From: Neurospora intermedia
Taxonomy: Eukaryota; Ascomycota; Sordariomycetes; Sordariales; Sordariaceae
Length of the DNA stretch: 64,000 nucleotides
Direction: 5' to 3'
NCBI GenBank assembly: GCA_037102815.1
Contig: BTPP01000007.1
Span: forward strand, 1,240,001-1,304,000
Below are positions 20,817-32,263 of the stretch, in pieces (within the stretch, counting starts at the first letter, position 1; each line of letters begins with the position of its first letter). Both the position numbers and the translations under genes were made by a program. Below the pieces are notes generated by a model that made no database searches, was not told the origin of the DNA, and saw only the letters and a program-made list of their open reading frames with translations.

Positions 20817-21569
20817 GGTGGTGGCTGGTGCTTGATATAGTTCAGGTTAGTTTGTGAGAAGGGAACTGATAATGGGGCGGCATCCACTTGGAATTTATAC
20901 CGTACTTGATAGTGGCGGCAGTTCGTTCTCTATCAGAAGCGATCAACTCTTCATGCTTTGGCGGCCAGTTGATTTGTTTGGATAGAATGTCACACACGCA
21001 GCTACAGATATAAAAAGCAGTGAGATTTGAGGACAGAACACCAAAGCACAAGTTTCACGATGAGATGCAAAAAGTAATAGTGAGGTCACTAGACTAGAAA
21101 TGAAGCGAGAATCCGGGGAGGAGGTCCAGCTAAGCTTCAGCTCGGATCGACAGCTGCCCCCAGCACTGCAACAATTAACAATTAGCTCCCGCCCGTGAGA
21201 GAGGGGCCACCCCATGCCCTGGAAGTGGAAGCTTTGGAGCTTCTCCATTCAGTTGCTTTCAGGGTGAGGTCTGTGCACTTTGTTCAGTTCTCTCACTGAG
21301 CGTCGGATTAGGTGGACACTGTGCCTATAATATAGAAAATTACTGTCCATGTCTCCATCGATTGCAGTGCATGCAGTGCAGTGACGGATCCCCAAGAGTG
21401 GACAGCTCATTGCACTGTTGCAGTGGGAGGAAGGTAGAGGTACCTACGTACCTTGAATGACGGGATAGAGAAACAGGCAGGGGGGGAAATCAACACACGC
21501 GATGGACAGCATAACCTGAAGCTATCACCACCGGGCACTTTGTCCATTAATTCCTAATTCCAAAAAAAC
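20817..21569. promoter_or_regulatory. Divergent promoter region between the RCC1-type gene and COG3
   Basis: The 753 bases between two outward-facing start codons must contain both promoters. Repeated TGCAGTG words occur at about 21365-21425 on the COG3 side. No TATA box or known factor site is evident. Confidence 0.5.
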
Positions 21570-24203
21570 ATGTACGACGAGCACTGGTATAGCTTTACCT
21601 CCGAGGTGCAGCAGAGCAGACCATCGGGCGCAAAGACGCGCCACCGTCGAGCCAACTCTCTGCTGCAGCAGCCAGAGGTTTGTTTGTCTTGCATTCATTC
21701 ACCTTCCCCTTGTCCCAAAATGCCCCTCCCGCCAGCAATCAACAGTCAGTAGTTGCTAACCCAACCATCATCATCACTCGATAGGAGACCACCGACAACA
21801 ACATCCCCGAAGAGCCACTCCCAGCGCTTTACGAAGACCAGGAAGACGTCAATGCGCCCCCCGAGGCCACCGTTCTTCGACGGGCGAAATCATATTCCGA
21901 CTTCTACGACATTGCGACTGCGCATCTCGCTGGCAGCCATGGAGGACCCAGGACGAAGAAGAACAAGAAGAAGACCAATGGGCGGCGCAACAATCACAAC
22001 CTCTGGGATGCCTTGATGATTCCCACGAGCGTGGCATCGACGCTACCTGTGGAAGAAGACCCTTACGACGATGCTCTGGACCAGGAGCTGCTACAGGCTA
22101 GCCAGCAAGAATATCTGCTGTACCATGACCAACTTGCCTTGACGGAACGGCATCTGGGAACCCTGATCGACGACGCCAACAGCGCGCTCAAAACCCTCGA
22201 GACTTTGTGCCAGTCTTTCCGAGCCGTCGAGGAGCAGACAACATCCTTCAAGGCACAATGCGACGACTTGCTGGAGGAGCAAAAGCGTCTTCAAATTCTC
22301 GCCGATGAGGTTGGGACTGATCTGCATTACTACGCCTATCTCGACAGTGTCAGCCGGCGCCTCAATGCCCTGGGTGCGGGCCGCCTTGTGGACGACGACG
22401 CGTTTGGCGATATCCTGGCCAACCTGGACTCTTGTATTGAGTTCATGATCCAGCATCCTCAATATCGGGACGCCGATACATACCTGGCTAGATATCAGGC
22501 GCTTCTTACCAAGGCCCTACACCTTCTCGAGGTCGGCTTCACGAACCGCCTGGATCAGGTGTCTGGGGAACTTGCTCGTCAAATCACCAACACCCAGTCA
22601 GAATCCGCACGACATGCCTTGGCTTATGGTCGGTTTGAGGAGATCCTAATGAACTCCTATTCACTCATACCCAACATCCAGCGAGTGATACTGGGCGCAT
22701 ATGACCAAAATGGCCAGCCCAGGACTGGGCCAAACGCGGATATCTTTGCCAACACAGCCAACAATCTCTTCCACGCCTATTTCGTGGTGAGAGACCGTGA
22801 CCTCAAGCCTCTGACCCAGCATGATCTTGCGACATTCCATCTCGAGTGCAAAGAATCATCAATAGATACGGCGGCAAGGAACTACGTGAAGCAGTGCTTT
22901 GAACGGTCCTTCAGCGAGGCCACGCTTTTCCGTAAAATCTTCTCTATAGAAGCACCATACTCCCCCAACCCCAAGTCGGCATTCGCTGCCCTCAACTCGC
23001 ATCAGCGGTCACTCGTCACTGGGACAAATATTTCGCCCATTGCCACCAACCTCCAGTCAAAGCTACAGGCATGCGATTTGCAAACCATCTGCAATCTTGT
23101 TGGTTGGGTCACGAACGAATATTTGCTCGTGGACTATGATGAGGACGAAACCCCTTTTGTTGCGCACTGCAGGGAACTTACCTCAAGGCTGTTGGCCGAG
23201 CATCTCTGGACATTTACCGATGGTTTCTTCGACGCAGAAATCACCAAATCCATTACCAAAGCCGTCGTTCCCCCAGAGGCTCTGAAGCTTGGAGCAACCA
23301 CTGCCGCCGATGGCGGATCATCAACGGCTTTCCCGGTGGTTAAGCGAGCAATCGAGCTGCTTGTCTTGTTCGACCAATCCATGCCCAAAGAACGATGTGT
23401 AAGTGATCTGTCATCCCTTCCTACTTCATACCCCGAAACCAACCAGCTAACATGGACTTTCTCGCCTATTTCAGCAACGTAGCAGCCCAGTCATCTTCAA
23501 ACTCGTCCGCGAGACCATCGCCGCCCTTCAGCGCGCTGAAGTGCGCATCAAAGCCGCCAAAAACGGCACCGATTCGGACCTCTTCATGATCAAGAACCTT
23601 CTCATCCTCAAGAATGAGCTCCTCACCCTTGAGATCGGAGATGTGCGCAACGGCACCGGCACCGGCCAAGCTACAGGTCTGGGCAGCAGCATCCAGCACC
23701 TCGGCCATATCTGGGAGAACCTCCCGACCGCCGGTAACCTCTTCGGACTGGTCTCTAGCTCCGTGTCCACTTTTAGTTCTTACATTCCCGGCTCGTCCCT
23801 CCTTTCGCGCGCAGCTGGTAGCATTACGGGTTCGAGTTCAGGCTTGATGACAACGGCTACAGCGGGTGCGGCGGAGTCACAGGACGCGAGCGAGCAGTTG
23901 GATGAGTTGTTGCGCCAGAGCATTTATGCGTTCACCAGAAGGTGGGCGGCCATCTTTAATGAAGTGAAGGTGAAGGCGTCGGTGGGCGGGAAGAACTCGA
24001 CTCAGTTGGAGAGGGAGCTGGATGAGATTCTGGAGGGGGCGTTTGCTGCGCAGCCGGAGGTGGTGGAGAAGTTGAAGGAGGCGATTCAGCTTGATGCTCA
24101 GGCGCAGTTGACTGGTGGTACCAAGTCCGGCACTGGTAAGGACAAGGGAAGTGTCTATACGGGTGGCAGTAGGGCTAGCAAGGGGAGCAGTCGGAGGATG
24201 TGA
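21570..24203 (+). CDS. cog3: Conserved oligomeric Golgi complex subunit 3 (Cog3/Sec34)
   Basis: Three exons: 21570-21677, 21785-23398 and 23475-24203. Total is 816 aa. The donors are GTTTGT and GTAAGT, a GCTAAC branch site precedes exon 2, and all phases are clean. The start ATG gives MYDEHWYSF. Recognisable Sec34 sequence runs from about residue 125 (QEYLLYHDQLALTERHLGTLIDDANSALKTLETLCQSFRAVEEQTTSFKAQCDDLLEEQKRL) through YYAYLDSVSRRLN and FEEILMNSYSLIPNIQRVILGAYD. COG3 is a lobe A subunit of the COG tether, which captures retrograde intra-Golgi vesicles. A basic Lys/Asn patch (RTKKNKKKTNGRRNNHN) lies near residue 100. A low-complexity Ser/Gly/Thr segment occurs in the last exon. Confidence 0.9.
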
Positions 24204-24642
24204 TGCATGAAGCAGCGCAGTTCTCTAGGTGGCATATTTCTTGACTGAACCTGTTGGACTTGGTCTATAGGCTCTGAGCATAGCTGGAAAACATTAATAT
24301 CGAGTTTGATAAGTCAAACACTTTTTGCTTACTTACCACCATTACCTTCGTCCTTGTACTGAAGAAACCAAACAACTCTCGCTGTTAAATGCGGTCCGTA
24401 TGCTTCTTGAAACCCAAATATCCCCCCTAAAGTTCTGTAATTGCAACATGCTGCTCGTTGAAGAGCCCATTTCCCATCTGTCCGTATATCCTTATGATCC
24501 ATGGAATCCCGTTTTCCTTTCCTTGCTCTATGACCAACTCACAGTCCCCATCCACGACGCTCAAGTGGAGTGAGCCTATTCCCTTTTTCTTGTACTCTCT
24601 AGTATACCTCATCCCACTTCCCCAGTCAACCGAATCCTAGTT
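24204..24642. other. Convergent intergenic region
   Basis: The 439 bases between the COG3 stop and the carrier gene stop hold both 3' UTRs. No gene or repeat is seen. Confidence 0.6.
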
Positions 24643-25715
24643 TTAATTAATAGCCCTCATGGTCATCTCCACCACGGCAAACGTTCCCGCACTAACCGGC
24701 ATAGCCCTCAACAACGTCGGCCCAATCCCCTTCCAGAACCCTCTCATCCCCTCAGCCCTAAACGTCTGCGCAAAGCAATCCCTCATACTCTTATACTTTT
24801 GCCCTGCCCCAAACCCATCCGTTTGCATCTTACTCTTGACCACATCCAACGGGTAACTGCCCAACCACAGCGCCTCGCCCGCCAGTCCACCGTACAAGGC
24901 AATCTTGTAACTCGGGATCTCCTTGCGATCGATCTTGTTCCTGGCCGCATCCGCATTCATCAACCACTCAAACGCCAAAAACCACAGGCCGTACGCTTGC
25001 GCCTCCCGCAACACCGTCACCACCTCGCCCCGGTACAACCCCGGCAGTACGCCGCCCGCCTGCTGGCTGAGCTTGCGCACGCAATCCAAGGGGCCGGAAT
25101 ACAACCTCCCCGCGCCGTGCGGCTGGGCCTGCAGGCGGATGCGCACGTGCTCAATGGGGCCCGAGATGACCGAGTTGGCGACGCCCGCGAAAGCGCCGGC
25201 GGCGTAGTACTCGCCGTAGCCGAGGTTGGAGACGCCCGGGATGAAGGACTTGTCGGCAGTGGCGCGGCGTTGCTCGAGGAAGCGGCGGGCCGAGTGGAAG
25301 GCGCCGAATTGGATGGAGACGCAGGCGCCGATGCCCAGGAGCGGGGTCAGGGTTCCCTTGTAGAAGGCGAGTGCGCCTTCGTGCTTGTAGATGGAGGCGG
25401 CGGCGGTGAGGGCGGAGGAGTATTGGGTGGAGGTTTGCAGGCGGACTTTGACTATGTCGAAGGGTTGGCCTGCCGGGAAGGAAAGGGGATTTGGTTAGTT
25501 TAAGTTTGAGACAATTCGGGGGGGGGGGGGGGGGGGGGGGGGGGGAATATATAATGATTTGTTCATATCCATTATAGAGATTTAGTTTGAGGGAGAAACT
25601 CACCAATCAATACCTGGGCAATACCACCAACGGCGCCGGAGAAGAGATCCTTGGCCGTTTGGAGACCGGCGTTCTGGCCGTCGTGGGAGTCGACATCGGC
25701 AGCGGAGGCAGCCAT
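24643..25715 (-). CDS. Mitochondrial carrier family transporter (Ymc1/Crc1-like branch)
   Basis: Two exons: 25715-25604 and 25469-24643. Total is 312 aa, the usual carrier length. The junction completes the first signature motif: GAVGGIAQVLIG-QPFDIVKVRLQT (PxDxxKxRxQ). The second repeat has GPIEHVRIRLQAQ and the third SYPLDVVKSKMQTDGFGAGQ, so all three carrier repeats with their six membrane helices are present. Such proteins exchange metabolites across the inner mitochondrial membrane. The R.E.A sequence (RGEVVTVLREAQAYGLWFLAFEWLM) resembles the amino-acid/organic-acid branch that includes yeast Ymc1/Ymc2 and the carnitine carrier Crc1. I cannot fix the substrate. The single intron (134 bases) carries a long homopolymer, listed separately. 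Confidence 0.88.
25518..25545. repeat. Poly-G/poly-C tract of 28 bases in the carrier intron
   Basis: An uninterrupted run of 28 G on the + strand (C on the coding strand) lies inside the only intron of the carrier gene, about 50 bases upstream of the acceptor. Its length may be inexact, because runs like this are hard to sequence. Confidence 0.9.
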
Positions 25716-26483
25716 TGTTTCTCTGTTTTATCTTCTACTTTTTGGTTTTTCTTGAGAAACTGTGGTTTTTGGGTCGTTGCCGATATCTGACCCGCCTCCG
25801 AGTGAGTTGAAGATGAGACGACGGATGAGAGATGAAAGAGACTTGAAAGAAGGAAGACCTCGGTCTGTGACTAAACTAGTGTTGAATGACTTTTTATCTT
25901 ATCAATGAGAACAACCGAAATCCACGACAGGGAAGGGACCTCGAGTCCAGAAACGGTAACAAGTGACCCGACAATCTGGTTCATACGTCTGTGTGTGTGT
26001 TTCTGAAGATGAGATGAGACTCAACGAGATGAAATGGTGTTGCACGTACTCAAAGTAGGTCACGATATGGACAAAGACGTCAATACCTCCCGTAGAGGAT
26101 GTATAGTATGTAGTGTACGGGCCGATGTTCGGGCCCCGACTTATGCGTGTACCCCGTGTTAAAGTCCGCCCTAACAATGGGGCATATGCTTATCAAAGGC
26201 TACTCCGCATACGGGGCCCCGAAGGCGGAGTGGAGCCGAATGCAAGCGCCCCGGTCGATGGCGTGCTTGGGAATCACACACGGGTCGAGACCCGTTGGAC
26301 TTCAGCTGGCCATTATCGCCGTACGAATTTAGCTGCTGTATTCTTGTACAGAGGCAATTATGCTATTTTATTCATCATGAACATCGTTGGCAACGATCGA
26401 AGTCATAAACATCGACGACGATGTAGATTATTCAGAGTAGCACTACAATGCTTACACAGTCTGGGTATCACAACACTTCCCCC
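25716..26483. other. Carrier gene promoter and RINT1 3' flank
   Basis: A 768-base noncoding interval upstream of the carrier gene and downstream of the RINT1-type gene. A GC-rich segment at 26118-26230 contains GGGCCC-centred imperfect inverted repeats (around 26130 and 26215). No coding frame is convincing. Confidence 0.5.
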
Positions 26484-28937
26484 TTACTCGGCATTCTCCA
26501 CCCTCCTCTGCAAAATCTGTCTAGCATGCGGCGGGCTTAGACTCTCAATATCCAACTCCTCCAGCACCTTTTTCGCCTCCGTGTTATCAGTGAAGACCCT
26601 ATCCACCGCGTTCTTGAGGGTCATGGTGTTGCTGTTTTCTTCGGGCGCCTCAACAGGCAAGTTCAGAAGGTGAAGCGCCTCCTTGATGCTTTCGAGAGCA
26701 ATGGACCCATCAGGAATGTACCGCTCGACGACGGAGGAAATAGCATCAACATCACGCCTGAATTGGGCGGCGCCAGACGCGGCAAACTTGTTGGCCATGA
26801 GCACGTCGGACCACAGCATGTTGTTGAGCTCCTCCAGGGCTTCACGCCAGATGCGCCTGAAGACGGCTGTGCCAAGGGCGTGGGAGAGGAAGTCGAGGTC
26901 GCGTTTTAGGACCTGAGTTTCTGTTAGCGAGTGCTTTTAGCCTTGATGTACATGAAAACTCACTGCGAGAGGTTCACCCAGCTCAGCTGTAGGAGCCAAT
27001 TGATAGTATGCTTCGCCAGAGGTAGGCTCATCCGAGATGGTACTCCACTGAGGACGTTTGAGATAGGCGGCAAATGCCTTCTTCTGGTTCTGGATGAGGA
27101 CTTGGGTGAGGAACTCTTGAGCGCGCTTCCTCCTCATGGTATATGCCGAGATGGTCTCATCGAAGAGAACGCCAGTGTCATCCTCGGTACCGACTACCGA
27201 AGAAATGCGATCCTTGACATGATCATAGCTCATGCCACCAGCAAGATTGCTCTGATCCTCGTTCGCCTTGGCTCGAGTCTGGAGCTGCTCCCATAGTGTT
27301 ACAAAGAACTGTCGCATGTTAGCATCGTTACATTGCGACTTTCAAAAACAGCCCTCTCTTACCTCTTCGTTACTCCAATCATGCAAGGCATTAATGATGT
27401 GATCGGCGCTTCCGTACACCTTACACAGGGTCTCAAGCGCCCCTGTACCCTCCAAAGCTGCCAATTGTTCTTTGGTAACACCAACAAAGGCTCTACCAAC
27501 CGTGGAAGTCATCGTTTGGTAAGCTTCAAGTGTGCCCTTGAGATGATCATGATAATCGTCCAGAATAGCTAGCTGAATATCTATCAGGAAGCGAAGTTTG
27601 TGGGAAAAGCGTCTGAGCCTCTCATACTGCGTTGTGACCGACCGCAGCAAGTCAGCAACGCGGACAGCTGCGAAGGTGGGTTTTGTTTTTCCGGCGACCG
27701 CAAAGTCGTAGTCAATTTTCCGAGCGTCACTAGACGTCATAATCCCGTTGAACCTCTCAAGAGCGAATTTCTTCTCTGCCTCGAGCCATGTCCTAAAGTG
27801 CGTATTCAGGACTTCGCCCGTCAATCCCTCCCACCCGTTTTCGGGATCGCCTCCGTCGTAGCTGTACCCAGATCGGATGTTATCGTCAAAGGTCATCAGT
27901 TGTCCGAGAAGACTGCTCAGGAAAGCAGGATCCTTGACGGCCTCTGCCATGGTCACATTGACCTTCTCGCGCATGACCGGTAGCATCGAGGCGATGAATG
28001 CGCACCCGGGATCCATGTAAACCATTTTGTTCGAAACCTCGGTCTGGCCAAACTTGGCCGCCAAGACGGGGGCGAAATTCTCCCTGAAGAAGATCTCCCA
28101 CTTGTCGAGCAAGGACAGGAACCAGGGGAAGCAATGTGCGTTGATGCCCTGGGGGTTACTGGTCGGCTTGTCGCTGAGGAAGTGGAACCGGAACTCCTTG
28201 ACGAAGATCTGCGCCATGACATCCATGGGAAGAAGCGTCACCAGCGTGGGCGAGTATAGGATCTCGGGGACCTGGAGGTCAACCAGCTTCTCGAAACATT
28301 GAATCCATTCGTCGTCCACTTCAGACTCTGGATCGACATTGGGCCACCCGCGCTTTTTCAACAAAGCCTCCAGCTCGCTCCACATTGTTTTCTTCATCTC
28401 GTCCCATAGCGCCTCGGCAACAGACTCAACATGAGCAACAAGATGAACGGCAGCACCATCGGCGGCACCCTGGAGTTCCCTCAGGCGCAAAGACAGCTGC
28501 TTCAATTCGGTGTAGGGCTCGAGCGCGGCCTTGGGGCTTTGCGGTAGATGGGCGCGGGCGGTATTGCGCAGTTCCTGGACATGCTGGAGAAGGAGCAGAT
28601 ATCGGTGGGCGAGGTCGACCTTGTGAAGCTGCTTCATGGGCTGCTCCAAACGGCGAATGGCCTCATCAGGGGCGTCGGAGGCGGCAACGATCTTGAGGCG
28701 GACGTCGATGCTCTGCTGCAATTTCTGGAACTCGTCGATTTGGGCGGCAAGGGCGGCCTGGCGTTCCGCAGAAGAGCGGCGGGCCTCCTCGAGCTCTTTG
28801 GTGGCATTGTCGAGTTGCGACTGGAGCTGGCTGCGCTGGTGTTCGACGCTGTTGAGCAACGTGTCTAGATGGTCGAAGTCGGTCGTCGATTGGAGCTTGT
28901 CGTCGAGGTAATCCTCGACCCGGATGTCGAACTCCAT
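26484..28937 (-). CDS. RINT1/Tip20 family ER-Golgi tethering protein
   Basis: Three exons: 28937-27363, 27308-26964 and 26912-26484. Total is 782 aa, with GTAAGA and GTGAGT donors, consistent phases and a GCTAAC-type branch site in both introns. The N-terminal 130 residues form a coiled coil (FDHLDTLLNSVEHQRSQLQSQLDNATKELEEARRSSAERQ). The body carries the RINT1/TIP20 helical repeats, including KEFRFHFLSDKPTSNPQGINAHCFPWFLSLLDKWEIFF and LAILDDYHDHLKGTLEAYQT. The C-terminal part ends RDLDFLSHALGTAVFRRIWREALEELNNMLW...FRRDVDAISSVVERYIP. The family is a subunit of the Dsl1/NRZ complex, which tethers Golgi-derived COPI vesicles at the ER. RINT1 also links to checkpoint control in animals. The gene is divergent from the next gene, with 453 bases between the starts. 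Confidence 0.9.
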
Positions 28938-29390
28938 GGTGGGTATCTTCAGACACCGCTATACGCGGCTGTATGAAGCTGTTGTGTCTATGCCGGTGAT
29001 CTTTGAGCCCGCGTCGGGTGCCTTGTTGACTTGAAAGAAGAATGTTGTATGTCGCAGTTTACGGTTACAAACATGACACAGTACGGAATTGGATGATTTG
29101 GGGGAACGGAAGCTCCAGTGGATGCAGTACCCCTGGCGCCGGTGAGATAAGCTCCTTATCGCCAAAGTGACGTAGCGTCTGAGAACACTGCATAGCGGTA
29201 CCCCTACCAAAATTTAGTTTGCACCCGAGAAGCCGAACCGCGAGTAAACAGATCGGAGTAAATCGAAACCGTAACAGCATCGACATCTCTTCTCCATTGA
29301 GTCCAGTCTTTTCTCCCGCCGCCCGCCGATCTGTTAACAACGGCCACCACCCCACACTAGCCACGACACACAGTCAATGGCTCCGTCATC
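28938..29390. promoter_or_regulatory. Divergent promoter between the RINT1-type and Mrx10-type genes
   Basis: The 453 bases between two outward-facing start codons must hold both promoters. No specific element can be named. Confidence 0.5.
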
Positions 29391-30800
29391 ATGAGATCTA
29401 TGGTGCCGATTCAACGACCGGCCGCCGTCCGGGGCATCTCCGGCGTCGTAGGACTGGCAGGCCTCACTGCCACTACCACTTCCACCCGACCACAACCACC
29501 TTTCCACCTCACCACTTCGCATAGCCAGCAACGACGACGCACTTTCTTCACCTCCAACAGTCTTCTAGCACAAAATGGCAACGAGCCTTCACGACTCTCT
29601 TCGTCTCCCTCTACCACTACCACCACCCAGAAGCCCTCTCCCGCCGAAGATGCCACGACATCCCAACAACAGAAATCCTCCGCCGCCCAAAAACGCAAGC
29701 TCCCACTCAAGAACTCCCTCCACCGCGTCGCCATCGTTGCCCAAAAAGGCGTCCCCGCCAAGTCAACTCCCGCCAGCACCGTTCCGGAACACACCACCGA
29801 GCCCGACGGCCGCTCGACCATTTCCGCCGTTTGCGTCGCCGAGTCCTTCGACATGGACGCCGTTGTCTCCCTTTTGACCAGCCACAACTTCTCTCTCGAC
29901 CCCGACAACACAGGCTTCGACATCCACGAAGTGGCCCATGCCCGCGGGCTCAACCACGGGGACATCTTCGTCTTTCCCTCGGGAACCATCGTAACCTGGG
30001 CCCTTCCCCCTGACGTCGTCGACACGCTCGCGACACGCCTGCTCATACCCGCTGCCGAATCGCCTTTTGTAGAAAACAAGGAGGAGGAAGACCTCGAGTT
30101 CACGACCGACCCGACCGAGGAACAAAGTAAAGTCTCCGGCGACGTGGTCGTCCTCGGCACGCGCCGCGAGGTCGAGGCGGGCGATAGGCTGGACACCACC
30201 CTTGCCAAAATCGCCTTCTCCTCGGGTCTAGCGCGCTCTACCAAACTTGCTGTGCTGGAATCCAGCCTGACGCGCTATCTCGAATCGACACGGCACATTC
30301 CCGACCAGCTCTCGCAAGGCCTCAAGGCCCCGCTTAGCAGGGAACTCATCCTCCAGAAGACCGGTGAACTGCTGAACCTTCGCAGCCAACTGAACCACTA
30401 TAACGACCTGACCGACGCTTTGCCGGATATCTTCTGGGACAGCGAGGAAAAGCTGGAGACGTATTACAGCAAGATCGGCAAAGCGTTGGATGTCGGGGTG
30501 CGGATCAAGACGTTGAACGACAAGATGACGTATGCGCAGGAGGTCGTAAAGGTGGCGCAGGAGGTGCTGGACATTTCGGAAAAGATGTCGAGTGAGAAAC
30601 ACAGTACGAGGCTGGAGTGGATCATTATTATCTTGATTGCGATTGAGGTTGTGTTTGAGCTGAGGAGGTTGTGGATGGAGAGGTTTGAGACGCACGAGGA
30701 TGATGTGTTGAGGGAGTTGCGAAGGATTGGAGACTCCCTTGAGACTTTGAAGGCCAATGGCGGTGGTGGTAAAACTGTGGGCTCGTCGTCGTCGAAATGA
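29391..30800 (+). CDS. Mitochondrial DUF155 protein (RMND1/Mrx10 family)
   Basis: Single-exon gene, 469 aa. The first 60 residues are rich in Arg, Ser and Thr and lack acidic residues (MRSMVPIQRPAAVRG...QQRRRTFFTSNSL), as in a mitochondrial presequence. The DUF155 core follows: ISAVCVAESFDMDAVVSLL, GDIFVFPSGTIVTWALPPDVVDTLATRLLIPAA, then FSSGLARSTKLAVLESSLTRYLESTRHIP and LRSQLNHYNDLTDALPDIFWDSEEKLETYYSKIGKALDVGVRIKTLNDKM. The end has the family's single membrane helix (EWIIIILIAIEVVFELRRLW). Human RMND1 and yeast Mrx10 anchor or support mitochondrial translation at the inner membrane. The presequence-like start favours the mitochondrial Mrx10 type over the cytosolic Rmd1 type. Confidence 0.88.
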   Translation: MRSMVPIQRPAAVRGISGVVGLAGLTATTTSTRPQPPFHLTTSHSQQRRRTFFTSNSLLAQNGNEPSRLSSSPSTTTTTQKPSPAEDATTSQQQKSSAAQKRKLPLKNSLHRVAIVAQKGVPAKSTPASTVPEHTTEPDGRSTISAVCVAESFDMDAVVSLLTSHNFSLDPDNTGFDIHEVAHARGLNHGDIFVFPSGTIVTWALPPDVVDTLATRLLIPAAESPFVENKEEEDLEFTTDPTEEQSKVSGDVVVLGTRREVEAGDRLDTTLAKIAFSSGLARSTKLAVLESSLTRYLESTRHIPDQLSQGLKAPLSRELILQKTGELLNLRSQLNHYNDLTDALPDIFWDSEEKLETYYSKIGKALDVGVRIKTLNDKMTYAQEVVKVAQEVLDISEKMSSEKHSTRLEWIIIILIAIEVVFELRRLWMERFETHEDDVLRELRRIGDSLETLKANGGGGKTVGSSSSK

Positions 30801-32124
30801 CACAGGGCAGACTGGAGAGGTAGTAGTCTAGGCTCCGGGAAGGGAGATACCGACGTTAGACGGAAAGACGATGGTCACCAAATGATACCCAACTCATATG
30901 TATACTGCTAGATGTAACCACATAAACTAGATAAAACCTGGATAAACAAAAGGAAAATGGAATATGCTTTCAACTAAACAACCATGGCATAAAATACAGT
31001 TGCTTATGAACGGCACATAGACTAATGACTTTCTCTATTCCCAGGGTTGAAGTAAACGATACTACAGACTTAATATAAACTAACTTTCCCCCACCTAACA
31101 ACAAGGCTACCCTACCTGGCCCCAACAGAAGCGAAGACAAGACAGCGGAGTTTGACAAGTCATATTGAAGAGTCTAAATGCTTATGGTTCAAGATCTGAG
31201 AAACACTAATTATAAAATCTCAAACAACTAAAATGGGGAGGAGACAAAAAGAACCCAAAGCGAAGGAAAAAGGGATCATCAATCGCTCAATTCTAACACT
31301 CTGCAAAATAAAAAAAAAGGAAAGAAGACAACATAGAGTGTGCAATAAGAAAGAATAAAAAGACATAATGATTATACAACTAATAAGCTATCCATCCCTC
31401 CATCCCCTCCTTATTCTCCACACAACGGCAGCAGCGTCGGGTATTTGTATCATTCCCCTCATTGCAAGCCACCGACCGGCACCGTAACAAATACATACAG
31501 AATAGATTCAAAAATCCCCATTACTTCAGTTTTGTCCCTGATTACACTGTTCCTTCAACTTTATTTTTTTTCCACCCTTCCTACTATATCAAACTTGTCT
31601 TTCTTCTTCTTGTCTCCATTGCTCCTCTCCTCAATCGATACACCCCTTCAGGCCTGTCTCGCTACTTTCCTGCCCCTTGTTTATACCTCCGCTTCACGAT
31701 CCTACACCCATGACCCATGACCTATCCGCTTTATTCTTGATGTTTTTGTTTTTCCCCTTTCCCCCTTCCTCTCACTTCACCCAAATTGTGTGTAAGGTAA
31801 AGCCTCCGTGTGTGTGTAAAGACAAGACAGCAAATCAAAAACAAAACCAAAAGGAGACCCGGCGCGAATATTGGATGAGCGCTTTTATGTGCGTAAGTAA
31901 GCAATCAATGTACTACTACTACTAAACAAGCTTGATCTAAACTTTGTCCCCTTCCTTTCTTCTTCCTTCTTCTTTTTCGTGTCCTTCCTCCTCCTTCCTT
32001 CTTTCTTCTCCTTCTCCTTCTTCCGCCTTCGTACACTTATTCACCCCCCCGGCCTCCTCAACATGAATCGACCACAGTTTCACCACCCATTCCTAACATT
32101 CATTGGATTCATCCACATCTGCTC
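30801..32124. other. Convergent intergenic region, pyrimidine-rich
   Basis: 1.3 kb between two facing stop codons. The right half (31540-32040) is strongly C/T-rich on the + strand (A/G on the strand of the Gln-rich gene), perhaps the long 3' UTR of that gene. No open frame shows real protein character. Confidence 0.5.
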
Positions 32125-32231
32125 CTATGCAGAAGGGGGTCTAAAACCTTGCTGTGCGGGAGGAGCCGGACTAGGTCCGCCGCTTTGGGGTGGCTGCGCC
32201 TGTTGCTGCTGAGGCTGTGGTTGTGACATCA

Positions 32232-32263
<32 letters not shown>

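Noticed and set aside
26118-26230. GGGCCC-centred imperfect inverted repeat, considered as an RNA gene or element
   Set aside because: The pairing is short and explained by GC-rich palindromic words. It has no tRNA box pattern or element ends.
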